Positions 34,401 through 44,679 of a stretch of 64,000 bases of DNA are shown here, in pieces. The stretch comes from Apostichopus japonicus. Taxonomy: Eukaryota; Echinodermata; Holothuroidea; Aspidochirotida; Stichopodidae. Under the pieces are notes generated by a model. The model was not told the origin of the DNA and did no database searches. It saw only the letters and a list, made by a program, of their open reading frames with translations. Both the position numbers and the translations under genes were made by a program. Numbering within the stretch: the stretch's first letter is position 1; each line of letters begins with the position of its first letter. The DNA lies in assembly GCF_037975245.1 (NCBI RefSeq), contig NC_092579.1, forward strand, positions 30,155,666-30,219,665, given 5' to 3'.

Positions 34401-37400
34401 AATTCGCCATTACTACTGTAAAAGAGAGTTTTGACATAATTGGACCTGTATGCTTTTTCTCCATCTACATAAGACATTTCGTTGTTTACATTAGCATCCT
34501 GCGGATGACTGCGCAACTTTCACGGACCGTACGGTACACGATGCCATGCGATGTAATGACCTATGCTTGCTTATATGATATTGTATGTATGTATGTATGT
34601 ATGTATATGTGATCTTCCCGCAAGCAGGAACTCGCGAAAGAAGCCATGGAGGCTTATAGACTCGCAAGCTGACCGAAGCCAATCTCTCGGCACACATCCA
34701 TTTAACGTCCATGTCGGGAAGTTGTTATTGAACAACACCCTTGCCAGACGACACACCTTGCTGTCGGCGGGGAATCGAACCGGGGATCTCATGACTGGGA
34801 GACGCCGGCGTTAGCCACTAGGCTATACACTCCGCCTATTGACATTAACATGTTGAACGCGCGCTTTGCGCACGAAAAATTTTGGTTATATTTTTCGGGC
34901 AAGTCGTTACAGCCCCCAAATCCAATTGGGCTCCTACGCCTTTGACTACACACATAGACAGTTTTGAGGCTGTTCATTTTTGAACATGCATTTTCATGCT
35001 CACTGATATTATGTGATGTCTGCTCTTTGCTTTACAAATTCGAACAGGCGTGTAGCGAGTAATTGCCAAGGGAGGGGCGAAGACTGTATGCAAACTATCT
35101 AAGCGAAGCGCCACCATGAGTTGGCGCGAAGCGTACAAGAAAAATTTTGGCCAAAAATGCCTCCCAGATCGCTGGAAATGACACTTCCCAGGCCTTGTAA
35201 GTTGCACCTAAGCATTGTCTATTTTGAAATTACTAGCGATGTCATAAAGAAAATTTGCTCGGGGGGGGGGGGCGGTCGCCCCCTTCCCGAAATGCGTCAT
35301 GTTCCCGACGACCCCGTCGAGTTCAAGACCAGCCACAGTTGGTTCCATATAGCACAATTGTACAATTGTTTAAGGCGTCCATACACACACGTGTTATGAT
35401 AGACCATATATAGAGTATTTATATAGATACATTAGTGAGAGAGGGAAAAAAACGTCAAAAATGGAGTTGTTGGTGTAAGGGGTAGGGTGAGGCGCACACC
35501 CCCTCCGTAATCCTTGATCTGTCACTGGCTACCCTGTGTATATAATAGGGATCAGCGCTTTAACTATGACTGTTCCTCTTTCTCTTCCCGAAGTCTTGGC
35601 TATCTTCTACTCCCTCCTTTTCTCCTTTTTCTCTCTTTTTTCTTTTTCTTTTCCCTTCCTTTCTCTCCTCCTTTTCTTTTTTCCCCCTCCTTTTCCCTTT
35701 TTCTTCTCTTTTTTTCTCTCCTCTTTTTCTTACCCGGGGGGCGCGCGCCCCCAACGCCCCCCCTGGATACGCACCTGATGTGCGTTAGTACAACTCATAC
35801 GAATAGGAGGCTGCACGGTAAACAACTTTTAAAATGTTATAATGTTGTACTTATAGGCTATGCATATACGCTGTGAATGTCGGAAATCAAGTACAACGTC
35901 GAGTGTCTAGACAAAGTACCAGCATAAAAATACTGCATTTTTAAACTGATTTCATTGAGCCCCTCCAACAATGTGTAGAGATAATATGGGAATGTCGGTA
36001 ATCAAGTAAAACGAGTGTCGAGACCAAATGCCAGCATAAAATACTGTACTTAAAATTGAATTATTGAACCATTACATGATGTCTGGATATGTTGTGGGGA
36101 ATGCAATCAAGTAAAGAGCAGATATAACATCATATCAGTGAGCATTGAAATGCCTGTTCCACGATGAACAGCCTCGAAAACTGTCTATGTGTGTAGTCGA
36201 AGGCGTAGCCCAATTGGATTTGGGGCTGTAACGACTTGCCCGAAAAAAAAGCCAAAATTTTTCGCGTTCAACATATCGATGCCAATATCATATAAGCAAG
36301 CATTGGTCATTACATTGCATGGCATCGTGTACCTTACGGTCCGTGAAAGTAGCACAGTATACCGCCGGATGCTAATGTAAACAACCAAATGTCTTATGTA
36401 GATGGAGAAAAAGCATACAGATCCATTTATGTCAAACTCTCTTTTACAGTAGTAATGTCGGCCAATCTTAGAACTTTATTTTTATTACCAAGGAGATCAT
36501 TTTTAAGCTATTCATTGCTATTTATTTTTCTCTCAGTAGGTGCCCGAAAAAAATGGGGAAAAAATTGGTTGCGGGGCGGGGGGTGGGGGCTGCAGCCCCG
36601 CCTCCTACGGGACCTACGCTTATGTGTGTAGTGTTCGGTTTCGATATACCTGATATCGGAAATATCTGCTATTTTTCATTTCCTTCAACCAAGTTTTATA
36701 ATAGCCATAATAAGAGGTTTTAATATTTGTACACCAATAAATTAACTGTGTCTGAATTTTCGAAAATTTCCTGACCAACATTCTTCATCATACTTTCCTC
36801 TACTCGTGCAATTTGTACCTGTCTATCAGGGGTTGGAGGAGGTTTTTCCTATTGGTTGTTCATAGATTCAATTTTGTGCAACATTATGGGTATGTTTTGA
36901 AGTGATTTTTATTCACGAGAAATGGGAATTTTCAAATTCTGAACAAATAATGGGCTTAAAACCTTCAAAAGTGGGGCTTTCGGATATTGTGGGCCGTGAC
37001 GTAGAATCGCCTACAAAAGCAATGATCCATAGGACATGCAATGAGGTCGAACATGATGTGTGACTGGTGACAATCTTCAAAAAGGTTATGGATGGAAAAA
37101 AAATTGAGAAATACTTGGTTCGCCGGCAAAAGTGTACATTTGGTTGGTCATTTTCAAGCCCGAGAAGTGTCATTTCCGGTGATCTGGAGGGTATCAAAAC
37201 CAGAAATTTTCTTGTACGCTCCGCTTAGATAGTAATTCGCGCCCCCCGGGTTAGAAAATCCTGGATACGCGCCTGTACATGTTATCTGATAGGCTGGCTG
37301 TGGGAGATACGGTAGCTTATAAAACAAGGTTTCCACAAGTTTGCGTTTGGTGACTCTAAATGGACTTGGACCTCCAAGACCCCTATTGTTTTTGGTGCAG

Positions 37401-40400
37401 GTGTGTATAGCCACGTACAATAGACTGACCTGTGTTTATTTAATGTATCAAAATGGTGGTTCGGGCCATTTCTACAGTAACAGCTAGTTCTGCTTATACT
37501 AACACCTTTCTAGTGTACTGAAGTCATCGAAACCTCAATGCATTTTGCATTCTGGTTTACATTACGCGGTTGAGCAATTTTGAACAGCGCCGATAGCAAC
37601 AACGTAAGTTTAGACAATGACGTATGTTTAGACAACGGAAGTTAAAATAACAACGTGAGTTTGAGCAACAACGTGGTAAAACAGCAGCAACAACTTTAGT
37701 TTAGACTGCAGCAAACTTAGTTTAGACTGCAGCAAACTTAGTTTAGACAACGAAATATGGTTGCCCTTTTCGCGTTTCATACTGAAGCACTCCTTGCCAA
37801 AATTTTGGCTGGCTGCCTACATACCTCAGGCTCAAAGACTTCTAAGAATCGGCAAGTGCTGATTGGCTATAGGGCTCTCATGCTTACAGTTCAACAGTTA
37901 ATAACAACTCCCAGTCCTGCTTTAATTCCACTAACAGCCTCTGCAGAGCTTAACCACAAATGTCAACAAACACTGCAGAAACTGGGAGACAAATTAAAGG
38001 AGCTTTGGCAAAAGGTGAAGGCTCAGATTTTTTTAAACAATGGGGATTCATTGTAATTAATTAACTTTTGACCAAAAATTATTAGGCATTATCTTATTCA
38101 TACACAATCCAACAATCATCAGTTCAACTTTGAATATGATCCATCAAAATCTTGAGGAGATTGAGATATTTGAAAATATTACAAAGAATGACCCCTGATG
38201 ACCCCCCTAAGTGACATTTGACCTCAATTTTCCGAACACCCCTCATAACCCTCATCCCGAGGAACGTTGTGACCAAGTTTCATTATAACTGGCCATACAC
38301 TGTACGAACAGGAGCAATTTGAAAATATAGGGCGGCGGCCCGGGCCACAAAAGACCCCTAGTTGATCTTTGATCTCAAATTCATGAACACCCTGAAAGTA
38401 AAACTTCTATAGTACTATCGTGACAAACCCTCAACATTGTACCATGGAATCTGTAGGAGAAGAAGCATTTTGCGTATTTCCACAAAATGGCCCATTACGG
38501 CCCACAGGTGACCATTGACCCCAATTTCGGACCATCTCTGATGGCCCTATACCCAATGGTCCTTGTGTCCAAGTTTCATGAAATTCCATTAAATACTGTG
38601 TGAGTGGGAGCGGTTTTACCAATTGTTGACGGATAGAGTGATAGACGCCGCACTGTAACAATAGCTCACACCAGCATGCTGGTATGAGCTAAAAATGGAG
38701 TTGTCGGTGTAAGGGGTAGGGTGAGGCGCACGTCCCCTGTGTTATCTTCGATCTGTCACTGGCTACCCTGTGTATATAATAGGGATCAGCGCTGTAATTT
38801 TGACTGTTCCTCTTTCTCTTCCCGAGGTCTTGGCGTTTATCTTCTACTTCCTCCTTTTCTCCTTTTTCTCTCTTTCTTCTTTTTCTTTTCCCTTCCTTCC
38901 TCTCCTCCTTTTCTTTTTTCTCCCTCTTTTTCCCTTTTTTCTTCTCTTTTTTTCTCTCCTCTTTTCCTTACCCGGGGGCGCGCGCCCCCAACGCCCCCCT
39001 GGATACGCGCCTGGTAACTATTAATTTACTATTTGTTATAGTGACACTATTCTGTATTATTAATCTCCGAACAATTCAGGCTTATTGCGGCTTACCATTG
39101 TCAAGTTTTCTTCTGAGTAATTTTACTTGATGATTTGTTATGTTATGTTAGTTTTTGTATAGCGCTTTATATGGCACAGCCATCTCATAGCACTTTGAAT
39201 CCCTGGTCATCAGGCTGGCTGCTGAGATTCCAGCGCACACAGCTTAGTTACCTCACAGGTACCCATTTATACACCTGAATGAATAGGGGCAGTCGAGATA
39301 AAAGTGCCTTGCCCAAGGACACAACATAACAGGATTATATATAAAACAAAAGCATTAGCCACTCGGCCTCCACGCTCCTCTTGTTTTGCTTATTCTAAGC
39401 TATTTTTTCCTGTAAGTGCACGCCATTTTAGGATGGGAGGAGCAGAAGGGAGGGGCGGGGCAAGCACAACCACGGTCCACCCCTCTAGTTTAGTGTGCAT
39501 GATCATCATCCATACCCCCATGCATTGTTTCATGGACCGCTGGGCTATCATAGTCAAACCCGGTTACGGTGTAGCCCGTTACACCAACATAATTGCCTGT
39601 AAGGTTTCATAATAGTATGTACGATTGTATGAAACATAAGTAAAGAAAGAGGCTTGAGACCACGACGTCAGTACCATTTGAAAAAACCTATTCTCTGGTT
39701 ATTCTGTTTGCAAAAAGAATGATGATAATCTAAGAAATCAATTTAATTTTCCCTAGTTATAATAACGTTTCATATCAGAATAATAATCTGATATATCAGA
39801 AAAATAATCTGATATACCAGATTAAGAAAATTGTCTTTCATGGCCCTAATGGGCTTTCGTACTACGTAGTTCACCAGCTAAAGGTCCGCTTGGTTAACGG
39901 GCTCGTGGGGGGGGGGGGGCTGGGCGTATTCTGGTTTAGTTCGGGTAGTAACCTGGGTGAGGAATCTGTGCTGGTGTATTTGTGCGGGTAGAGTTTTCCC
40001 GGAGGTAATTGCTGGGGGTGGGTTAATTGTCCTCGGGGGTATTTGTCCTCGTTGATGTATGTCCGGGGGTAGTTGTCCCGGGGGTAGTTGTCTGGGGGGT
40101 ACTTATCCTCGGGGGTATTTGTCCTCGGTGGTGTATGTCCGGGGGGTATTTGTCCGGGGGTAATTGTCCTCGGAGGTATTCGTCCTCGGGTGTTTTTGTC
40201 CGGGGGGTGATTGTCCGGGGGGTACTTGTCCCGGGGGTATGAGTCCGGGGGGTATATGTCCGGGGGGTATTTGTCCGGGGGGTATTTGTCCGGCAACCGC
40301 ATTTACACTGCAGTTTTTCATATTATTGACAGATTTCGACCCCTTTCATCAAAGCTAGAAATTGAGTTCTAGTTTATTTTAGTAATGGGTGATGTGCGAC

Positions 40401-43400
40401 ACATTTTGTACACCTTTGGATAAAACCGGAAAGCCGAAAATCAGCCAACAAGCAATGTTACGCAATATTTATAGTCTTTGAAGGGACAACCTGAAAACGT
40501 CGTTGATTGAGATCATTTCGGTGAACGGTTTTTACTAATCGGTACTTTTCCTTTCTACTTTTATATCGGGGACCCTGTAATGAGCCATGGGCCATGGGAT
40601 TAGGATCATCTGACACAATGGTTAATCCGGCTCTGGGAATAACGCTAGGTAATAACAATTCTGAAACCAAAACGTTACATAAATAATCGGCATATAAACA
40701 AACTTGCTTTGATGTTTACACCTCATGGAACGTATAACGCTTACTAACGATAACTTTTTTCTTTGATCAGGTGACAGCGTTGTGGTAACCGTCGATTATG
40801 TTGCTCCCACGGTCAACGCCATTGCTTCCTCTGCTATTGATACTGCGGACATCACTACTGAGAAGGCAGTCACCGCCAATGTTGTGGGCACTGCAGAAAA
40901 GGCCACTCATTCTCTGGGAACAGTAACGGCTACGTCTGCTTGGAACACAGCAACGGCTACTCACACGATGGACACGGCCACGCATGGTTTCGGTACAGCA
41001 AAGGCCAACCACATCATGGGTACAGCCACGCGAGTTTTAGGCACAGATATTGCTACTCACACTGTTGGCACACTAACAGCCACGCCTGCTTTGGGCGCAG
41101 CAACGGCTACTCACACGATGGACACAGCCACACTTCGTTTTGGTACAGCAAAGGCCAACCACATCATGGGCACAGCCACGCGAGTTTTAGGCACAGATAT
41201 TGCTACTCACACTGTTGGCGCACTAACAGCCACGCCTGCTTTGGGCGCAGCAACGGCTACTCACACGATGGACACAGCCACGCATGGTTTTGGTACAGCA
41301 AAGGTAAACCACATCATTAGTACAGCCACGCGAGTTTTGGGCACAGAAGCGGCTACCCATACTGTTGGCACACTAACAGCCACGCCTGCTTTGGGCACAG
41401 CAACGGCTACTCACACGATGGACACAGCCACGCATGGTTTTGGTACAGCTAAGGCCAACCACATCATGGGTACATCCACGCAAGTTTTGGGCACAGAAGT
41501 GGCTACTCACACTGTTGGCACAATAACAGCCACGCCTACTTTGGACACAGCAACGGCTACTCACACGATGGACACAGCCACGCATGGTTTTGGTACAGCA
41601 AAGGCCAACCACATCATGGGTACAGCCACGCGAGTTTTGGGCACAGAAGTGGCTACTCACACTGTTGGCACAATAACAGCCACGCCTACTTTGGGCACAG
41701 CAACGGCTACTCACACGATGGACACAGCCACGCATGGTTTTGGTACAGCAAAGGCCAACCACATCATGGGTACAGCCACGCGAGTTTTGGGCACAGAAGT
41801 CGCTACTCACACTGTTGGCACAATAACAGCAACGCCTGCTTTGGGCGCAGCAACGGCTACTCACACGGTGGAAACAGCCACGCATGGTTTTGGTACAGCA
41901 AAGGCCAACCACATCATGGGTACAGCCACGCGAGTTTTGGGCACAGAAGCGGCTACTCACACTGTTGGCACAATAACAGCAACGCCTACTTTGGGCACAG
42001 CAACGGCTACTCACACGATGGACACAGCCACGCATGGTTTTGGTACAGCAAAGGTAAACCACATCATTAGTACAGCCACGCGAGTTTTGGGCACAGAAGC
42101 GGCTACCCATACTGTTGGCACACTAACAGCCACGCCTGCTTTGGGCACAGCAACGGCTACTCACACGATGGACACAGCCACGCATGGTTTTGGTACAGCT
42201 AAGGCCAACCACATCATGGGTACATCCACGCAAGTTTTGGGCACAGAAGTGGCTACTCACACTGTTGGCACACTAACAGCCACGCCTACTTTGGACACAG
42301 CAACGGCTACTCACACGATGGACACAGCCACGCATGGTTTTGGTACAGCAAAGGCCAACCACATCATGGGTACAGCCACGCAAGTTTTGGGCACAGAAGT
42401 CGCTACTCATACTGTTGGCACAATAACAGCCACGCCTACTTTGGGCACAGCAACGGCTACTCACACGATGGACACAGCCACGCATGGTTTTGGTACAGCA
42501 AAGGCCAACCACATCATGGGTACAGCCACGCGAGTTTTGGGCACAGAAGTCGCTACTCACACTGTTGGCACAATAACAGCAACGCCTGCTTTGGGCACAG
42601 CAACGGCTACTCACACGGTGGAAACAGCCACGCATGGTTTTGGTACAGCAAAGGCCAACCACATCATGGGTACAGCCACGCGAGTTTTGGGCACAGAAGC
42701 GGCTACTCACACTGTTGGCACAATAACAGCAACGCCTACTTTGGGCACAGCAACGGCTACTCACACGATGGACACAGCCACGCATGGTTTTGGTACAGCA
42801 AAGGTAAACCACATCATTAGTACAGCCACGCGAGTTTTGGGCACAGAAGCGGCTACCCATACTGTTGGCACACTAACAGCCACGCCTGCTTTGGGCACAG
42901 CAACGGCTACTCACACGATGGACACAGCCACGCATGGTTTTGGTAAAGCTAAGGCCAACCACATCATGGGTACATCCACGCAAGTTTTGGGCACAGAAGT
43001 GGCTACTCACACTGTTGGCACAATAACAGCCACGCCTACTTTGGACAGAGCAACGGCTACTCACACGATGGACACAGCCACGCATGGTTTTGGTACAGCA
43101 AAGGCCAACCACATCATGAGTACAGCCACGCGAGTTTTGGGCACAGAAGTGGCTACTCACACTGTTGGTACAATAACAGCCACGCCTGCTTTGGGCGCAG
43201 CAACGGCTACTCACACGATGGACACGGCCACGCATGGTTTTGGTACAGCAAAGGCCAACCACATCATGGGTACAGCCACGCGAGCTTTGGGCACAGAAGT
43301 GGCTACTCACACTGTTGGCACAATAACAGCCACGCCTACTTTGGGCACAGCAACGGCTACTCACACGATGGACACAGACACGCATGGTTTTGGTACAGCA

Positions 43401-43730
43401 AAGGCCAACCACATCATGAGTACAGCCACGCGAGTTTTGGGCACAGAAGTGGCTACTCACACTGTTGGCACAATAACAGCCACGCCTGCTTTGGGCGCAG
43501 CAACGGCTACTCACACGATGGATATCTCCAAGCGTGGTTTGAGTACAGCAAATTCCATTAACATTATGGTTACAGCCACGCGAGTTTTGGGCACAGAAGT
43601 GGCTAACCACACGAAGCACACATCAGCGATTACGTTTGGTTTGGGCTCAATAGGGCTCAACCGTACGATTGCCATATGTCATGGCTTTTGTGGGCAGAGC
43701 TATTTCGGCCCTGCCATATCTTCATTTTAA
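31425..43730 (+). CDS. Secreted Thr/Ala/His-rich repeat protein (three exons)
   Basis: Exons: 31425-31445, 32012-32081, 40771-43730. Donors are GTATGT and GTAAGC; acceptors are TCTTTCTTCAG and TTTGATCAG. Phases match (0, then 1), giving 1016 residues. Exons 1-2 encode a signal peptide: a short charged head (MENRHALELFFR) and a hydrophobic core (LSVITGLLISIYVSQG). Exon 3 encodes a short lead and then eighteen 50-residue repeats (32% Thr, 16% Ala, 12% Gly, 8% His). No cysteine occurs until the last ~20 residues. Known: no family I recognise. Inference: an extracellular structural, adhesive, coating or metal-binding protein; the many Thr could carry O-glycans. Intron 2 is 8.7 kb and packed with repeats. 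The promoter lies at 31175-31290 and the poly(A) signal at 43762. Confidence 0.8.
31720..31920 (-). repeat. Dispersed repeat ending in a hammerhead-like motif, copy 2
   Basis: Inverted relative of 2040-2400, located in intron 1 of the repeat-protein gene. It shares the GTCCCTTCTGTTACTGTTAC stretch and the motif at 31778-31816. Confidence 0.55.
31778..31816 (-). ncRNA. Hammerhead-ribozyme-like motif
   Basis: Minus strand: GCCT / TTGAAGA / A / GATCCT-gct-AGGATC / GAAA / CG-TC / AGGC. Stem I and the 6-bp stem II pair perfectly. It differs from the copy at 2300 by one base that improves stem II pairing. Confidence 0.4.
32100..32420 (+). repeat. Dispersed element with GTGAGTAACGCACG motif, copy 1
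   Basis: It contains two ATTAATCCTGTGAGTAACGC-like blocks and a TGACCTGAATGG/AGTAAAGATTCC border region. An inverted relative lies at 63140-63385. It is located in intron 2 of the repeat-protein gene. Confidence 0.55.
32972..33262. repeat. GGACAANTACCCCCC minisatellite, array 1
   Basis: About 18 units of 14-17 bp (consensus GGACAATTACCCCCC). The complementary strand has G-runs of four to six every unit and so could form G-quadruplexes. Relatives lie at 40005 and 54262. Unit length varies, so no reading frame is kept. Confidence 0.85.
33577..35043 (+). mobile_element. CAGGGGCGTATCCAGG element, copy 1 (with SINE insertion)
   Basis: It starts AGGGGCGTATCCAGGATTTT, then a core module, and ends near GGGCTCCTACGCCTTTGACT plus about 90 bp. 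The same order occurs inverted at 36095-37275 and direct at 61861-62995. No coding frame is conserved among the three copies. Confidence 0.7.
34584..34836 (-). mobile_element. tRNA-derived SINE inserted in the larger element
   Basis: Minus-strand head GGCGGAGTGTATAGCCTAGT and B box CCCCGGTTCGATTCC, a body of about 180 bp, and a tail of ATAC repeats. TATTG flanks both sides (34579-34583, 34837-34841). The copy of the host element at 61861 has the uninterrupted site (GATATTGACATTAAC), which proves the insertion. Confidence 0.85.
35044..35290 (-). mobile_element. CAGGCGTGTAGCGA element with core module, copy 5
   Basis: It starts CAGGCGTGTAGCGAG, carries the core module in reverse (GCGAAGCGCCACCATGAGTT), and ends in a G-run and GGTCGCCCCC. 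It is the opposite-end counterpart of 25903-26180. Confidence 0.5.
35450..35776 (+). repeat. Polypyrimidine-containing repeat, copy 1
   Basis: AAAATGGAGTTG(T/C)(T/C)GGTGTAAGG start, then about 170 bp of almost pure C/T (35572-35732), then GCGCGCGCCCCCAACGCCCC and TGGATACGC. Direct copy at 38692-39014. Confidence 0.7.
35874..36105. repeat. Tandem repeat of about 115 bp, two units
   Basis: Units begin GAATGTCGG(A/T)AATCAAGTA and share CCAGCATAAAATACTG. A third partial unit starts near 36098. Confidence 0.6.
36095..37275 (-). mobile_element. CAGGGGCGTATCCAGG element, copy 2 (inverted)
   Basis: Inverted relative to copy 1. Homology continues past the element border for about 90 bp (GAACAGCCTCGAAAACTGTC). 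Copies 1 and 2 form an inverted pair with about 1 kb between them. Confidence 0.7.
38070..38691. repeat. Dispersed repeat with GGTATGAGCTA end
   Basis: A series of GACCCCxAxxTGACC(A/T)TTGACC and AAGTTTCATxxxAxT motifs ends in AGACGCCGCACTGTAACAAT and CTCACACCAGCATGCTGGTA. It lies in intron 2 of the repeat-protein gene. Confidence 0.5.
38692..39014 (+). repeat. Polypyrimidine-containing repeat, copy 2
   Basis: Direct copy of 35450-35776 with a C/T tract at about 38806-38968 and the same GCGCGCGCCCCCAACGCCCC end. Confidence 0.7.
39105..39382 (-). mobile_element. tRNA-derived SINE with conserved central block
   Basis: Minus-strand head GGAGGCCGAGTGGCTAATGC (tRNA-like A box), central GTGTCCTTGGGCAAGGCACT, then AGCGCTATACAAAAA and a TTATG/CATAA tail. 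The central block is frequently found in SINEs of marine deuterostomes. Confidence 0.65.
40005..40292. repeat. GGACAANTACCCCCC minisatellite, array 2 (inverted)
   Basis: About 18 units. The G-rich strand is the plus strand here (TTGTCCGGGGGGTA), opposite to array 1. Both arrays adjoin GCATTTACACTGCAG. Confidence 0.85.
40956..43655 (+). repeat. Coding array: eighteen 150-bp units within exon 3
   Basis: Unit period is exactly 150 bp (50 residues, ATHTMDTATHGFGTAKANHI start). Each unit holds three degenerate 16-18-residue sub-repeats (A-[TN]-H-x-x-[DG]-T-x-T ... G-T). A 750-bp super-repeat of five units begins at 41256, 42006 and 42756, marked by KVNHIIST and then GTSTQVLGTEV. The last unit (43506) is degenerate. 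Indels have kept frame throughout. Confidence 0.95.
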
Positions 43731-43761
43731 AGGCATATAGTCACGAGCAAGTCTGATTTAC

Positions 43762-43767
43762 AATAAA
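43762..43767 (+). terminator. Poly(A) signal AATAAA
   Basis: AATAAA 32 bp after the stop codon of the repeat-protein gene. It is the first such hexamer downstream. Confidence 0.6.
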
Positions 43768-43779
43768 TTTTCAATTGAT

Positions 43780-44670
43780 GATGGAGAGCTCCATTACGTT
43801 TATTAGTTACCATCGGTGCTGGTTTATATATATAATCAAGTTATTAACACATAAAGGTTTGGAATGTAATTGGCAAATGATTATGAAAGTTAAAGGTGAG
43901 GTTTTTTTTCGTATTTCACAAGGAATGCATGAGGACAGCTTGGCTTAATATCACGAAGTGAATCGGCACGTTGTTATTCTTCAATATGTTACTTTTCAAT
44001 CGTTTTACATTTGGTATTGCGGCTCAAGAACCAATTGACGAGTTAGTCTAGGTAGGCCTCTTTCAAATTAAACAAACGGTTGCTTAAAAATCTATAACAT
44101 TCTCATATGGCAAAGAATATATCTGAGTTCGTATTAACTTACACGTATCGTTATATTTCTTCAATTTGCTTTTGTCTTGTGTTCAATACCGTTCTTTTTC
44201 GTCATCATTCTCTAAAATATAACAATTTATGTTGTAAAATAAGAACTATTTCACTAGCCAAGAATACAACACGTGAACAGCTAAAAATCGCGGGAAGTCT
44301 TAGAATTGTTATTAAAAACTTATCCGATAGTAGATGAGGGGGGGGGGGGGGGTGGAGAAGCCGCGTAAGAGTTATTTTGAGCTGCATTGACTAACACATT
44401 GAATGATACTCTTATCGTGGGCGCCAGATCATTGATATGAGGTTTTCGTCGAGGAGGACATTGGCTAAAGTTTTTTTTGTTCAAAATCTAAACGAATCTT
44501 ATATAATGTTTACAGGTTACAGTAGGAAATCTTTTTAGTCCTTTTTTGGATATTTTTGTGAATAAGTCCTACATACATTTGAGAATTCTAAGATACTTAA
44601 AATGTTGGAAAACCTGGCAACGTATTGTTTCAGCATTGAAACAATAGCTGTAATATTACTGATGAACAAT
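43780..44670. other. Intergenic sequence
   Basis: AT-rich, with a G-run at 44338-44352. No recognised gene or element. Confidence 0.35.
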
Positions 44671-44679
44671 TATGGAACT

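Noticed and set aside
34763-34836. A tRNA gene
   Set aside because: A and B boxes are present but the acceptor stem does not close and a SINE body with ATAC tail and target duplication follows.
35536-35876. Phe/Leu/Ser-rich frames over the polypyrimidine tract, and their copies at 38.7-39.0 kb
   Set aside because: Simple C/T sequence translated; looks like membrane protein only by composition.
37757-38056. A 99-codon plus-strand frame in intron 2 of the repeat-protein gene
   Set aside because: No family features, splice sites or conserved copy; probably chance.
39871-40302. Pro/Tyr/Asp-rich frame with DKYPP repeats over minisatellite 2
   Set aside because: Unit length varies between 14 and 17 bp so the frame shifts along the array; no signal peptide or splice sites were seen.
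40940-41320. His/Tyr-rich open frame in a second plus frame of the array
   Set aside because: It ends at a GTAAACC variant in unit 3 and does not fit the splice phase of exon 2.
41373-43619. Long Cys-rich open frames (195-248 codons) on the minus strand of the repeat exon
   Set aside because: They arise because the 150-bp period lacks stop codons in that antisense frame. They have no splice-linked start or signal peptide, and the plus frame alone spans all 18 units and joins the upstream exons.
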